A stretch of 61,457 nt of DNA from Atopobiaceae bacterium (GCA_017533825.1 JAFWIE010000028.1:1-61457), one strand, 5' to 3'. Positions 53,012 to 61,358 are shown, numbered from the stretch's first letter. Translations and numbers: made by a program. The notes: generated from the sequence alone by a model not told the origin.

Positions 53012-54033
53012 TGGGAAGGCGGCGCAGCGGGAACGGCCCCACGCGGGAGGCGGATCCTGCTCAGGGGGTAGGCCCCACGCGGGAGGCGGGTCCTGCCCAG
53101 AGAACGTCGGCCCCAGCCGGTTCGCGCGCGCCGGGCATGGTGCTCACGGCTGCGCTGGCCATCGTATGTTGCGCCTTGTGGGGCAGTGCGTTCGCGTTCG
53201 TCAAGCTGGGGTATCAGCTCTTTGAGGTGGCAGCCGACGCGCCTGCCCAGCAGGTCCTCTTCGCAGGCATGCGCTTCACCTTGGCGGGGGTGTACGTCCT
53301 CTTGGGCACTGCCATCGCGCGCCGCCGACTTCCCCTGCCCTCGCGTCGTGACCTCGTGCCCATCGCGCTTGTGGCGCTCTTACAGACGACGCTGCAGTAC
53401 GCGTTCTTCTACATCGGCCTCGCGAACGCTTCGGGCACGAACTCCGCGCTCGTGCAGGGAACCTCGGCATTCGTGCAGATCGTGCTCGCCACACTCGTCT
53501 TTAGACAAGAGCGACTGACAGGGCGCAAGCTCGTCGGATGCCTGCTGGGCCTAGGCGGCGTGGCGCTCGTCACCTTGCGGGCGGGCGGCATGATCGGCGC
53601 GTGGTCGATGCAGGGAGAAGGCCTTGTCCTCATGTCGGTGATCGCGGGCGGATGTGCCGCGTGTCTCATGCGGCGCTTCGGTGTGAGCGGCGACCCGTTC
53701 ATGCTCACGGGCTGGCAATTCGTGGCTGGCGGCGTGGCACTCATGGGGATCGGCGCACTGCTTGGCGGGCGCATCGGCACCTGCTCGGTGCCCGCGGTGG
53801 GCGTGCTTGCGTACCTGGGGGCGCTTTCTGCGATCGCCTTTTCGGTGTGGTCGTGGCTGCTCAAGTACAATCCGGTCTCGCGCGTGGCGATGTTTAGGTT
53901 CTTCATCCCGCTGTGCGGCGTGCTCTTCTCCGTCGCATTCTTGGGCGAGGTGGTGCCGTCGGAGCAATTGCCGGCGCTCGTGGGCGCGCTGGCGCTTATC
54001 GCCGTTGGCACGGTGGTCGTCAACGTGGAGTGA
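53011..54033 (+). CDS. EamA-family (DMT) transporter
   Basis: A 340-residue protein with ten predicted membrane segments in two EamA halves. An ~45-residue N-terminal tail is followed by IVCCALWGSAFAFVKLGYQL; the first half has ASGTNSALVQGTSAFVQIVL, and the second GALSAIAFSVWSWLLKYNPV with SVAFLGEVVPSEQL. The family exports amino acids, metabolites or drugs; the substrate is unknown. GTG 53011 is the proposed start; later in-frame starts, such as the ATG at 53137, would shorten the tail. Confidence 0.85.
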   Translation: MGRRRSGNGPTREADPAQGVGPTREAGPAQRTSAPAGSRAPGMVLTAALAIVCCALWGSAFAFVKLGYQLFEVAADAPAQQVLFAGMRFTLAGVYVLLGTAIARRRLPLPSRRDLVPIALVALLQTTLQYAFFYIGLANASGTNSALVQGTSAFVQIVLATLVFRQERLTGRKLVGCLLGLGGVALVTLRAGGMIGAWSMQGEGLVLMSVIAGGCAACLMRRFGVSGDPFMLTGWQFVAGGVALMGIGALLGGRIGTCSVPAVGVLAYLGALSAIAFSVWSWLLKYNPVSRVAMFRFFIPLCGVLFSVAFLGEVVPSEQLPALVGALALIAVGTVVVNVE

Positions 54034-54150
54034 CGTTCGCTGCCGGGCCCCACTGAGGTGGTCCCTCGGTAGTCCCCGGCGGTCCCCGACGACCCTGCGC
54101 GGCACGACAATACTACGTTATTGGTATCATAGAACGAGAAAGGGGGCCAC

Positions 54151-54888
54151 ATGAACACTTCGGGTGAACCCACGCGCAGCTTCGACCGCGCAGCAGACGC
54201 GATGCGTCCCGTGACGCTGACGCGCAACGTACTCAAGAACGCCGCCGGTTCGTGCATGGTCGAGTTTGGTGACACGCGCGTGCTGTGTGCGGCGACGGTG
54301 GAGGACGTGGTGCCGCGCTGGCGCCGCGGCTCGCGTGATGGCTGGGTGACGGCGGAGTACGCGATGCTTCCTGCCTCGACGAACCGCCGCTCGCCGCGCG
54401 AGTACAAGGGCCGCAAGGGCCGCTCCATGGAGATCGAGCGCCTCATCGGTCGCAGCCTGCGCACGGTGGTCGACCTGCGCGCGCTGGGCGAGCGCACCAT
54501 CACGGTGGACTGCGACGTCATTCAGGCGGACGGCGGCACGCGAACGGCATCGGTGACCGGCGCATGGGTGGCGCTGCACGACGCGCTGCGAGGGCTCGCC
54601 CAGGCCGGTGAGCTGCCGCGCATCCCGCTGACCGGTCAGGTGGCGGCCGTCTCCATGGGGGTGGTCGACGGTCGTGTGTTGCTCGACCTCGACTATGCCG
54701 AGGATAGCCACGCCCAGGTGGACATGAACCTCGTGGGTACGGCCGACGGGCGTATCATCGAGCTGCAGGGCACGGGCGAGCAGACGCCCTTCGACCGAGA
54801 GCAGCTCGACGAGCTCCTCGAGGTGGGCCAGGCGGGCATCGCGCGGCTCGTCGGCTTGCAACGCAAGGTGACGAACTGGGGCGTGTAG
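54151..54888 (+). CDS. rph: Ribonuclease PH
   Basis: A 245-residue phosphorolytic 3'-5' exoribonuclease that trims tRNA 3' ends. Marks are MRPVTLTRNVLKNAAGSCMV, GWVTAEYAMLPASTNRRSPR, RKGRSMEIERLIGRSLRTVV with the conserved arginines, TVDCDVIQADGGTRTASVTG, and LDLDYAEDSHAQVDMNLVGT. Length is normal. It is followed 62 bp later by the XTP/dITP pyrophosphatase gene, a common gene pair. Confidence 0.97.
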   Translation: MNTSGEPTRSFDRAADAMRPVTLTRNVLKNAAGSCMVEFGDTRVLCAATVEDVVPRWRRGSRDGWVTAEYAMLPASTNRRSPREYKGRKGRSMEIERLIGRSLRTVVDLRALGERTITVDCDVIQADGGTRTASVTGAWVALHDALRGLAQAGELPRIPLTGQVAAVSMGVVDGRVLLDLDYAEDSHAQVDMNLVGTADGRIIELQGTGEQTPFDREQLDELLEVGQAGIARLVGLQRKVTNWGV

Positions 54889-54950
54889 ACAGCAACTGAG
54901 GGCGGCCCCGTCTGGCAATCGCGCGGGGTCGCGTGCAAGGAGGAACGAAC

Positions 54951-55571
54951 ATGGACAAGAAGCACACGGTGGTGGTGGCGACCGGCAACGCGCACAAGCT
55001 CACCGAGATAGAGGCCATCCTCGGGGCGGCTCCGGCCATGGCGGGCATGCGCTTCGTGGCGCTGAGCGAGCTGGGCGACTTCGACGATCCCGAGGAGGAC
55101 GGCGACACCTTTACCGCAAACGCCCTTATCAAGGCGTGCGCGGCACTTGACGAGACGGGCCTCGCGATGGCGGTGGCCGACGACTCCGGCCTCGTGGTGG
55201 ATGCGCTCGACGGCGCTCCGGGAATCTTCTCGGCACGGTGGGCTGGGGCGCACGGGGACGACGCGGCAAACAACCAGAAGATGCTCCGCGAGATGGCAGA
55301 CGTTCCCGACGGCGAGCGCACGGCGCGCTTCCACTCGTCGGTCGTGTTGGTTACGCGCGACGAGGACGGCGAAGAGGTGCTCGTGGGCGAGGGGAACTGC
55401 GAGGGCACCATCGCGCGCGACCTGCGCGGTAGCAATGGCTTCGGCTACGACCCTCTCTTCGAGCTCGCCGATATTCCCGGCAAGCGTATGGCCGAGCTCG
55501 AGCCGGAGGAGAAGAACGCGATCAGTCATCGTCGTCGCGCGCTCGACGACCTGGTGAGCAAGTTAGTATAG
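54951..55571 (+). CDS. rdgB: XTP/dITP diphosphatase (RdgB/HAM1 family)
   Basis: A 206-residue nucleotide-cleaning enzyme that hydrolyses ITP, dITP and XTP. The start TVVVATGNAHKLTEIEAILG carries the S/TxNxxK motif, FTANALIKACAALDETGLAM precedes ADDSGLVVDALDGAPGIFSA, and GNCEGTIARDLRGSNGFGYD, then PEEKNAISHRRRAL complete the pattern. AAGGAGG stands before ATG 54951. It lies directly downstream of rph. Confidence 0.96.
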   Translation: MDKKHTVVVATGNAHKLTEIEAILGAAPAMAGMRFVALSELGDFDDPEEDGDTFTANALIKACAALDETGLAMAVADDSGLVVDALDGAPGIFSARWAGAHGDDAANNQKMLREMADVPDGERTARFHSSVVLVTRDEDGEEVLVGEGNCEGTIARDLRGSNGFGYDPLFELADIPGKRMAELEPEEKNAISHRRRALDDLVSKLV

Positions 55572-55611
55572 CGGCGCGTGGCGCCGTAGGCATTTGAGGG
55601 AAGGAGTTCCA

Positions 55612-56337
55612 ATGCGTATCATTCGTTGCAAGGATTATGCCGACATGAGCCGCAAGACGGCCAACATCATCTCGGCGCAGGTCATCCTGAAGCCCAATTG
55701 CAAGTTGGGTCTCGCTACCGGCACCACGCCCATCGGCGCCTACAAGCAGCTCATCACGTGGTACGAGAAGGGCGACGTGGACTTCAGCGAGGTGAGCACG
55801 TACAACCTGGACGAGTATCTGGGGCTTAGCGGCGACCACCCGCAGAGCTATCGCTACTTCATGAACGACACCTTCTTCAACCACATCAACATCGACAAAG
55901 CGCGCACGCACGTGCCGGATGGCTCCAACCTGGACGCCGAGGCCGCATGCACGGCATACGACGAGCTCATGGCCGCTGCTGGCCCGCTTGATCTGCAGCT
56001 TCTGGGCATCGGGCGCAACGGTCACGTGGGCTTCAACGAGCCGGGCGAGAGCTTCTCGAAGGGGACGCACTGCGTGGAGCTGGCGCAGAGCACCATCGAG
56101 GCGAACAGCCGCCTCTTCGACAGCATCGATGACGTGCCGCGCAAGGCCTACTCCATGGGCGTGCAGAACATCATGAGCGCAAAGACGATCCTCGTCGCGG
56201 CGTCGGGAGCCGACAAGGCCCAGGCGGTGCACGACATGATTTACGGGCCGGTGAGCCCGCACTGCACGGCGTCCATCTTGCAGCTGCATGCGGACTGCTT
56301 CGTGGTTGCGGACGAGGCGGCGCTGAGCCTCTGCTAG
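55612..56337 (+). CDS. nagB: Glucosamine-6-phosphate deaminase
   Basis: A 241-residue enzyme converting glucosamine-6-phosphate to fructose-6-phosphate and ammonia. Marks are LGLATGTTPIGAYKQLITWY, STYNLDEYLGLSGDHPQSYR with the catalytic Asp, LLGIGRNGHVGFNEPGESFS with the catalytic His, and YSMGVQNIMSAKTILVAASG. AAGGAG precedes ATG 55612. nagA is not in the window. It is 40 bp after rdgB. Confidence 0.96.
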   Translation: MRIIRCKDYADMSRKTANIISAQVILKPNCKLGLATGTTPIGAYKQLITWYEKGDVDFSEVSTYNLDEYLGLSGDHPQSYRYFMNDTFFNHINIDKARTHVPDGSNLDAEAACTAYDELMAAAGPLDLQLLGIGRNGHVGFNEPGESFSKGTHCVELAQSTIEANSRLFDSIDDVPRKAYSMGVQNIMSAKTILVAASGADKAQAVHDMIYGPVSPHCTASILQLHADCFVVADEAALSLC

Positions 56338-56556
56338 GCGGTTGTTGGGTCGCTGGAGTGGGCCACCAGACCGGACGTCCGGCCGGGCCATCGGGGGGCA
56401 TCTGTGCAAGATGCGCTCCGGTGGCCCGGCTTCTGTTAACCGTACGCAAAATCGAAGCGCCCCAAACGCGCCTAACGTTCACCGTACGGTGTATACTTCA
56501 TTAGTCTATGACTACAGAACAGACTGCAAAGAGCCTTACCCGTGGAGAGAGCCGTG

Positions 56557-56853
56557 ATGTACATGGATAACGAGGTTCCGCCGGTCAACCGTGTGGATCT
56601 TATACGGACTGAGATATCCAACCTCGAGGGAGATCGCATTAGGGTGCGGGCCAACATGGGGCGCTCGCGTATCGTGGAGCGCTCGGGAGTTGTGGTGGCG
56701 GCCCACCCGTCGCTGTTTGTGGTGGAGGTCGAGGAGCGGCGTGGGCGCAAGGCGCGCCAGTCGTACCAGTATGTGGACGTCTTGACGGGTACGGTGGAGA
56801 TATACGACATCGATACCGGCGAGCGTCTGCTCGACTTCACGGTGGAAGAGTAG
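56557..56853 (+). CDS. Veg-like protein
   Basis: A 98-residue protein of the Veg family (DUF1021), which lies next to ispE in many Gram-positive bacteria. The sequence runs RVDLIRTEISNLEGDRIRVR, ANMGRSRIVERSGVVVAAHP, SLFVVEVEERRGRKARQSYQ, and YVDVLTGTVEIYDIDTGERL. It has an SH3-like beta fold in known members. ATG 56557 is chosen after GGAGAGAG; GTG 56542 and ATG 56563 are alternatives. Its stop is 1 nt before the ispE start. Confidence 0.85.
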   Translation: MYMDNEVPPVNRVDLIRTEISNLEGDRIRVRANMGRSRIVERSGVVVAAHPSLFVVEVEERRGRKARQSYQYVDVLTGTVEIYDIDTGERLLDFTVEE

Positions 56854-56854
56854 C

Positions 56855-57742
56855 GTGTCGGCATCCATAACGATTCCTGCACCCGCAAAGCTCAACTTGC
56901 ATCTGGGCATTCATCCCGGCGTGGATGGGGATGGCTACCATCGCGCTGACTCGCTCATGGTGGCACTTGACGTTGCCGACGAAGTCGTGGTGCGACCGCT
57001 TGCGTCCGGCGAGGCGCTGCGGGTGCATTGCGAGCCTGCGGTGGATGTGCCGCAGGAGAAGAACACCGCGTATCGTGCGGCCGTGGCGTTGGCCGAGTCC
57101 TTCGAGCGCGAGCCCGCGGTCGAGGTACTGCTGCGCAAGCACGTGCCGAGTCAGGCGGGCTTGGGCGGCGCGTCATCCGATGCGGCGAGCGTGTTGCGGG
57201 CGTTGTGCACACTTTGGGACATCGACGAGCAGGATGCTCGCGTAGCGCAGGTGGCGCGGTCGGTTGGTGCCGACGTGGCCTTCTTCCTCGATCCGGTGCC
57301 CACACTGCTCGTCGGTCGCGGTGATGTGGCGGCCGAGAAGTTCCCATCGCTGGCAGAGCCGGTACCGGTGGCGCTCGTGCGGCCAGCGGGCGAGGGCGTG
57401 AGCACCCCGGCGGCATACCGGGCCTTTGACGAGTGCCACGACGAGCCGGGCGATCCCGAGCCGTTGTGTGCGCTGCTGCGTACGGGGGTGGCGACGCCGG
57501 CGCAGGTCGCGCAGTTGCTGAGCAATAACCTCGACCCGGTGGCGTGTCGTCTGTTGCCGCAGGTGGCGGACGTGCGCGGGTGGCTGTGCGCGCACCCGCT
57601 GGTGCTCGGTGCGCAGGTGAGCGGCTCGGGTAGCTGCGTCTTTGGCGTGTGTGCGAGCTCGGCGGATGCGCGTCGCGTGGCGGAGGATGCTCAGGTGGCG
57701 TTCGGCGCCGACGCATGGGCGCGTGCAGCCTCCTTCCGCTAG
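56855..57742 (+). CDS. ispE: 4-diphosphocytidyl-2-C-methyl-D-erythritol kinase
   Basis: A 295-residue GHMP kinase of the non-mevalonate isoprenoid pathway. Marks are ITIPAPAKLNLHLGIHPGVD with the catalytic lysine region, DGYHRADSLMVAL, the P-loop-like PSQAGLGGASSDAASVLRAL, ARSVGADVAFFLDPVPTLLV with the catalytic Asp, and a C-terminal QVSGSGSCVFGVC motif. GTG 56855 directly follows veg. Confidence 0.95.
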   Translation: MSASITIPAPAKLNLHLGIHPGVDGDGYHRADSLMVALDVADEVVVRPLASGEALRVHCEPAVDVPQEKNTAYRAAVALAESFEREPAVEVLLRKHVPSQAGLGGASSDAASVLRALCTLWDIDEQDARVAQVARSVGADVAFFLDPVPTLLVGRGDVAAEKFPSLAEPVPVALVRPAGEGVSTPAAYRAFDECHDEPGDPEPLCALLRTGVATPAQVAQLLSNNLDPVACRLLPQVADVRGWLCAHPLVLGAQVSGSGSCVFGVCASSADARRVAEDAQVAFGADAWARAASFR

Positions 57743-57827
57743 GCGACTGCAAGGGAGTGCATCGGGGCACTCCAACGGGGTCCGTCCATTGGGGAGTCCG
57801 CCGTTGGACCCCTGGCCCGAACTAGCC

Positions 57828-57896
57828 TGAGCCAGCCCGAACCCCAGCTTGAGCCAGCATGAGCCCACTGAGCCAGCCCGAACCCCAGCTTGAGCC
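57828..57896. repeat. 28-bp direct repeat
   Basis: A 28-bp sequence beginning TGAGCCAGCCCGAACC occurs at 57828-57855 and again at 57869-57896, 41 bp apart. It lies between ispE and the tRNA gene, with short hairpins (GGAGTG/CACTCC at about 57754-57773) before it. Confidence 0.75.
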
Positions 57897-57973
57897 CGGA
57901 ATGTTACACGTGGAAATTTCGCATTGGGGGTAGCCTTCGGCGAGAAAACCTGCTAACATGCTTACTTGCGCTT

Positions 57974-58050
57974 CGGGACGTGGCGCAGTTTGGTAGCGCG
58001 CACGGTTCGGGACCGTGAGGCCGCTGGTTCGAATCCAGTCGTCCCGACCA
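57974..58050 (+). tRNA. tRNA-Pro (anticodon CGG)
   Basis: A 77-nt cloverleaf: acceptor CGGGACG/CGTCCCG, D arm GGCGCAGTTTGGTAGCGCGC, anticodon stem CACGG/CCGTG with loop TTCGGGA (anticodon CGG, reading CCG), and T arm CTGGTTCGAATCCAG. CCA is encoded at 58048-58050. Its 3' end is the probable integration site of the downstream element. Confidence 0.95.
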
Positions 58051-58059
58051 TGAAATCGC

Positions 58060-58090
58060 AGGTCAGGGGTGTAATTCCCCTGACCTTTTT
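58060..58090 (+). terminator. Rho-independent terminator of tRNA-Pro
   Basis: AGGTCAGGGG pairs with CCCCTGACCT (10 bp, 7-nt loop) followed by TTTTTC. Confidence 0.9.
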
Positions 58091-58100
58091 CTTTGTCTAT

Positions 58101-58129
58101 GGCCACAAACTGGCCACAAGTGGCCACAA
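58101..58129. repeat. Three direct repeats of GGCCACAA
   Basis: GGCCACAA at 58101, 58112 and 58122, about one helical turn apart, just after the tRNA terminator. Their place at the tRNA-side end of an integrated element suggests arm-type recombinase binding sites. Confidence 0.5.
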
Positions 58130-58190
58130 GCAGCGTGCTTGAACTGCGCAAACTCGGCAGTTTCTCTGGGGCAACAATCGTGCAGGTTCT

Positions 58191-58205
58191 GTGATGCGGA
58201 TACCG
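58191..58205 (+). repeat. Repeated motif GTGAyrCGGATACCG, copy 1
   Basis: GTGATGCGGATACCG. The same 15-mer with two changes occurs at 58911-58925 and 61159-61173. The preceding bases GGTTCT and GATTCT are also shared by the first two copies. Each copy lies before a gene group of the element, suggesting an operator or a duplication footprint. Confidence 0.55.
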
Positions 58206-58318
58206 TCTGATTGCACGTGATAGTTGGTCATCCCATGCAGCGTGCAGCAGACATCTCCAGGCTCTATAAAGGGACCGCCCTCCCCTTACGGGACAACCTC
58301 ATGACGAGGGAGAACGAG

Positions 58319-58603
58319 ATGTCCGGGATAGACGCCTCAATCAGAAGGGCGATCAAGGAGGACCGCCTGCACCCGCGGTGCAAGGCGGACCTTGACAGGC
58401 TTTCGCTCGCCAACTCATCGATGCCCGACTCGGACATCTGGCTCGACGTGCGAGCAGTTGAGCTCTACTTCCAAGTCGACAGGCGAAGGGTCTACCGTCT
58501 CATCGAGAGCGGGAGGCTCCCCCACGAACGCGTAGGCAGGAAGATCCTCATCAACAAGCAGGCCGCCAGCGTCGCTCTCGCAAGCCCCGAGCGGAGGCGT
58601 TAG
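58319..58603 (+). CDS. Excisionase-like HTH protein 1
   Basis: A 94-residue DNA-binding protein. GAGGGAGA stands before ATG 58319. The C-terminal part, IWLDVRAVELYFQVDRRRVY followed by RLIESGRLPHERVGRKILIN, is a MerR/excisionase-type winged HTH. It is paralogous to the protein at 59068-59370 (LDVR..ELY..V.R..VYRL...G.L...R.GR.I.I.K). It may regulate excision or transfer of the element. A TATAAA at 58264-58269 may be its -10 box. Confidence 0.75.
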   Translation: MSGIDASIRRAIKEDRLHPRCKADLDRLSLANSSMPDSDIWLDVRAVELYFQVDRRRVYRLIESGRLPHERVGRKILINKQAASVALASPERRR

Positions 58604-59067
58604 CTGCCGTATGGCAGCGGTCAGCTGTCAATTTGTGTCCGGGGCAATTAGTACCCTCTAATCAAGCCAGTCCGAGGGCGCGTACGTGCGCCTGGACATG
58701 CTGGATGTCGCTTGCCTCTGCATGGCGAGGGGATGGTCGGGCGTGGGCAGACTGTGCGACAAGACATCGGACTCCCAAGCATCGAGGTCCATCTAGATCC
58801 CGGGCGCGATGGTTCGGCCCCGGACACAGACCACAGGACACCCGATTGCCCTCCCATGCCTCTGGGGACCAATACAAGACGTCAATGAGATACCGGCCCG
58901 TGGCGATTCTGTGACACGGATACCGCGGGATACCTACAGATACTTCGACACCTCCGCTCCCAGCGTCGATACCCCCGTGCGGCATATAAACGCCTCATCC
59001 GCGGTCACGCGAGTCCCCTCTGGGGCATGCGCGTCCACGGCAGTCCACCTGATTGACGGAGGCGCAC
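58604..59067. other. Gene-free region between the two excisionase-like genes
   Basis: Only shadow frames occur. It contains copy 2 of the GTGAyrCGGATACCG motif at 58911-58925 (GTGACACGGATACCG) with the same upstream bases as copy 1, in an equivalent place before the second paralogue. That suggests duplication of gene plus control region. Confidence 0.5.
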
Positions 59068-59370
59068 ATGGCCCACCAGAGATACACGTTCGGATTCACC
59101 GGGGAGAGCTCCCACCCCCTCGGCGAGGAACGCTTCTCCCCGCAAAACGAGGCTGACTACGAGAGGCTCGCGCGCATCGCCGCCGCAGAGGCAGCGGGGA
59201 TGGACCTGCTGCTCGACGTGCGCGACATCGAGCTCTACGCCCATGTCTCCCGGAAGACCGTTTATCGCCTGGTGAGGCGCGGGGTCCTCACGGAGAAGCG
59301 CATCGGCCGAAACATCCGCATCAGCAAGCGCGCCCTCGACTCCATGCTGTCCCAGGAGATCGGAGGGTAG
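59068..59370 (+). CDS. Excisionase-like HTH protein 2
   Basis: A 100-residue paralogue of the protein at 58319, with GGAGG before ATG 59068. LLLDVRDIELYAHVSRKTVY and RLVRRGVLTEKRIGRNIRIS form the winged HTH. An N-terminal ~45-residue extension differs from the first copy. It is the first gene of a tightly packed module that continues to the DnaC-like gene. Confidence 0.75.
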   Translation: MAHQRYTFGFTGESSHPLGEERFSPQNEADYERLARIAAAEAAGMDLLLDVRDIELYAHVSRKTVYRLVRRGVLTEKRIGRNIRISKRALDSMLSQEIGG

Positions 59371-59374
59371 CGCC

Positions 59375-59515
59375 ATGCTCGACCTGAAGCCCGCAGCCCT
59401 CCTCGCTCAGCCCGTCACGACCGACCAGGTACGGCCAGCCACCGCAGCTCAAACACACCCGGCTGGTGACATCGAGACGGCGCTTCGGCGGCTGGTCGAA
59501 TCCACCGCAAGGTAG
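59375..59515 (+). CDS. Short hypothetical protein in the element
   Basis: A 46-residue frame whose ATG (59375) lies 4 nt after the previous stop and 7 nt after GGAGGG, and which ends just before the next ribosome site. The sequence is MLDLKPAALLAQPVTTDQVR, then a short helix DIETALRRLVES. No family is recognised, but the spacing makes translation likely. Confidence 0.55.
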   Translation: MLDLKPAALLAQPVTTDQVRPATAAQTHPAGDIETALRRLVESTAR

Positions 59516-59527
59516 GAGGAGACAGTC

Positions 59528-59812
59528 ATGATCGACGAGGAAAAGAGCACCCAACTCAACCCCATCTACGTCTGGGCAATTGCCGAGGAGTACTTCACCA
59601 TCACGCAGACCTGCCAGCTCCTGCGCGTCAGCGTGAACAGGATCAGGTCATACATCGATCGGGACGAGGACCCCATGCCGTTCCGCTGCTTCCCGGGGCA
59701 GACGAAGGGCTACTTCATCCACAAGGACGACCTGCGCGAGTGGCTCATGCGGAACACGGTGATGGTGCACGACGAGAAGGCCAATCATGGCTCGCAGAGA
59801 ACGAGACGGTAA
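59528..59812 (+). CDS. HTH/excisionase-type DNA-binding protein 3
   Basis: A 94-residue protein, AGGAGGAG before ATG 59528. The DNA-binding segment is EYFTITQTCQLLRVSVNRIR then SYIDRDEDPMPFRCFPGQTK, with KDDLREWLMRN, typical of short HTH_17-like excisionase proteins. It overlaps the next gene by 26 bp. Confidence 0.65.
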   Translation: MIDEEKSTQLNPIYVWAIAEEYFTITQTCQLLRVSVNRIRSYIDRDEDPMPFRCFPGQTKGYFIHKDDLREWLMRNTVMVHDEKANHGSQRTRR

Positions 59813-60158
59813 GAGCAGGGCGGCCGAGTTCGTGAAGGTCTACCGCTTCATGACCGAGGGGATGGGACTCACGGGGACGTCGCTGCTCGTCTACGCGCGC
59901 ATATTCGGCTTCTGCAAGGACACCGGAGGGTCCTTCTGGGAGAGCCGCAGGGGCACGGCGGAGTTCCTCGGCATCAGCGAGCGCCAGGTGAACCGCGTCA
60001 TCGCCGGCCTCGAATCTCACGGGCTCATCGAGTGCCTCGGCGAGTGGCGGCTCCCGAACGGCCGCATCACGAAGCGCTACGAGGTGACAGAGGAGCCCGT
60101 GAAGAGGGCCCTGAGGACCGTCGCCAAGCGCCACGACCCGTCGCTCTTCGACCCATGA
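59787..60158 (+). CDS. Helix-turn-helix protein, possible replication initiator
   Basis: A 123-residue protein, GAGAAGG before ATG 59787. The core FMTEGMGLTGTSLLVYARIF then SFWESRRGTAEFLGISERQV with NRVIAGLESHGLIECLGEWR is a winged HTH like those of phage and plasmid replication proteins and GntR-like readers of 'G(T/I)..fl.isE'. It lies directly before iteron-like repeats and a DnaC-like gene, a layout seen in replication modules of mobile elements. Its role is inferred from context. Confidence 0.65.
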   Translation: MARRERDGKSRAAEFVKVYRFMTEGMGLTGTSLLVYARIFGFCKDTGGSFWESRRGTAEFLGISERQVNRVIAGLESHGLIECLGEWRLPNGRITKRYEVTEEPVKRALRTVAKRHDPSLFDP

Positions 60159-60258
60159 CGGCTCGTCACCCGAGGAGACGCCACGGATGACACGGTGTCA
60201 CCCGATGGCCGCAGGACCCCTGTCAGCGTGTCACCCACCCCATGACGCGGTGTCACCC
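60156..60258 (+). repeat. Four iteron-like repeats (candidate origin or operator)
   Basis: 16-bp units TGAC(N6)GTCACCC-like at 60156, 60188, 60221 and 60243: TGACGGCTCGTCACCC, TGACACGGTGTCACCC, TGTCAGCGTGTCACCC, TGACGCGGTGTCACCC. Spacings of 32, 33 and 22 bp are near-whole helical turns, so all face one side of the DNA. Unit 2 contains the palindrome TGACACGGTGTCA. They lie between the HTH gene and the DnaC-like gene. Confidence 0.8.
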
Positions 60259-60281
60259 AATAAGAAAGGAAGGATAGGCAA

Positions 60282-61181
60282 ATGGAGATAGGAAAGGAAC
60301 GCGCGGGCGCGAGCGCGCGAGAGGACGGCGCGGACATGCTCACACCGGAGGACGCGAGGGAGCTCGGGCTCGGCCCCGAGGCGCCTGAGCCCTATCTGTG
60401 CCCACACTGCGGGAAGCCCCTGGAGAGACTCGGCATCAGCGTGGGGGGAAGAGTCCTCTGGGTCTCGCACGAGCCGTGCGGGTGCCCGGGCGAGCTCGAG
60501 GCGGCGGAGAGGGAGGCGGCGCTCAAGGCGTCGCAGGACGAGGAGGAGCGAAGGGCGCGCATAGCGAAGGCGGGCGTAAAGAGGCGCTACTACGACGCGA
60601 TCATGACCGACCCTACCTGCGAGGCATTCGTGAAGTCGTACGTGCCCCGCAGGGGCATGGGCCTCTTCATCCACGGGCCAGTGGGCACTGGGAAGACCTA
60701 CAACGCCTCGGCGGTGACCTCGGCCCTCGCGCTTGCGGGAAGGGGCGTCGTGATGACGTCGGCCCTGAGGATCCTCTCAGACGTCAGGGACACCTTCGAC
60801 ACAGGGGCGTCGGCGAAGAGGGAGCTGGAGCGCTACCTCAGCTGCGAGGCCCTCGTCCTCGACGACCTCGGCAAGGAGTCCGCGAGCAGGTGGTCAGTGA
60901 TGACGCTTTACGACCTCGTGAACACCCGGTACGAAGCGATGCTCACGACGATCTACACCTCCCAGTACTCGCTCCCAGCCCTCCAGGAGAGGCTTTCGCG
61001 GGCACACGAGACCGAGACCGCCAAGGCCATCGTCTCGAGAATCAGGGAGACATGCCTCGAGGTGAGACTCTACGGCTTCGACCTGAGGACCCCGCCCACG
61101 ACGCCAGCCCGGAAGATGCCCACGGACGTCGGCAGGCGCGTCGAGTTGGGGAGGTTTGGTGACGCGGATACCGCCAGATAG
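60282..61181 (+). CDS. DnaC/IstB-like ATPase (helicase loader)
   Basis: A 299-residue protein, AAGGAAGGA before ATG 60282. An N-terminal zinc-binding region (CPHCGKPLERLG, then EPCGCPGE) precedes a helical linker and the AAA+ domain: Walker A IHGPVGTGKTYNASAV, Walker B EALVLDDLGKESASRW, then TIYTSQYSLPAL (sensor) and SRIRETCLEV. DnaC-like proteins load the replicative helicase. The context of iterons and HTH protein supports a replication module for an integrative element or prophage. Confidence 0.85.
   Translation: MEIGKERAGASAREDGADMLTPEDARELGLGPEAPEPYLCPHCGKPLERLGISVGGRVLWVSHEPCGCPGELEAAEREAALKASQDEEERRARIAKAGVKRRYYDAIMTDPTCEAFVKSYVPRRGMGLFIHGPVGTGKTYNASAVTSALALAGRGVVMTSALRILSDVRDTFDTGASAKRELERYLSCEALVLDDLGKESASRWSVMTLYDLVNTRYEAMLTTIYTSQYSLPALQERLSRAHETETAKAIVSRIRETCLEVRLYGFDLRTPPTTPARKMPTDVGRRVELGRFGDADTAR
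61159..61173 (+). repeat. Repeated motif GTGAyrCGGATACCG, copy 3
   Basis: GTGACGCGGATACCG inside the last codons of the DnaC-like gene; it marks the boundary before the next gene group of the element, as copies 1 and 2 do for earlier groups. Confidence 0.5.
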
Positions 61182-61358
61182 CTGCTGATACTTTGCCCCG
61201 TGCGACCCCGAGTGACCGAATGGGGCCACTGGTACAAACGACGTCGGGCGGGCCGCGCACGGCGTCCAGCATACGAGAGGGAACAGCAGCCGGGGGACCC
61301 GGCCCGCTGCCCAGGCGCGGCCTCCCAAGGGAGATGACTCGGACCAGGGAGGCCGCGC

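Noticed and set aside
57822..58151. 109-residue minus-strand frame over the tRNA
   Set aside because: It crosses the tRNA-Pro gene and its terminator; such frames over tRNA genes are well-known spurious predictions.
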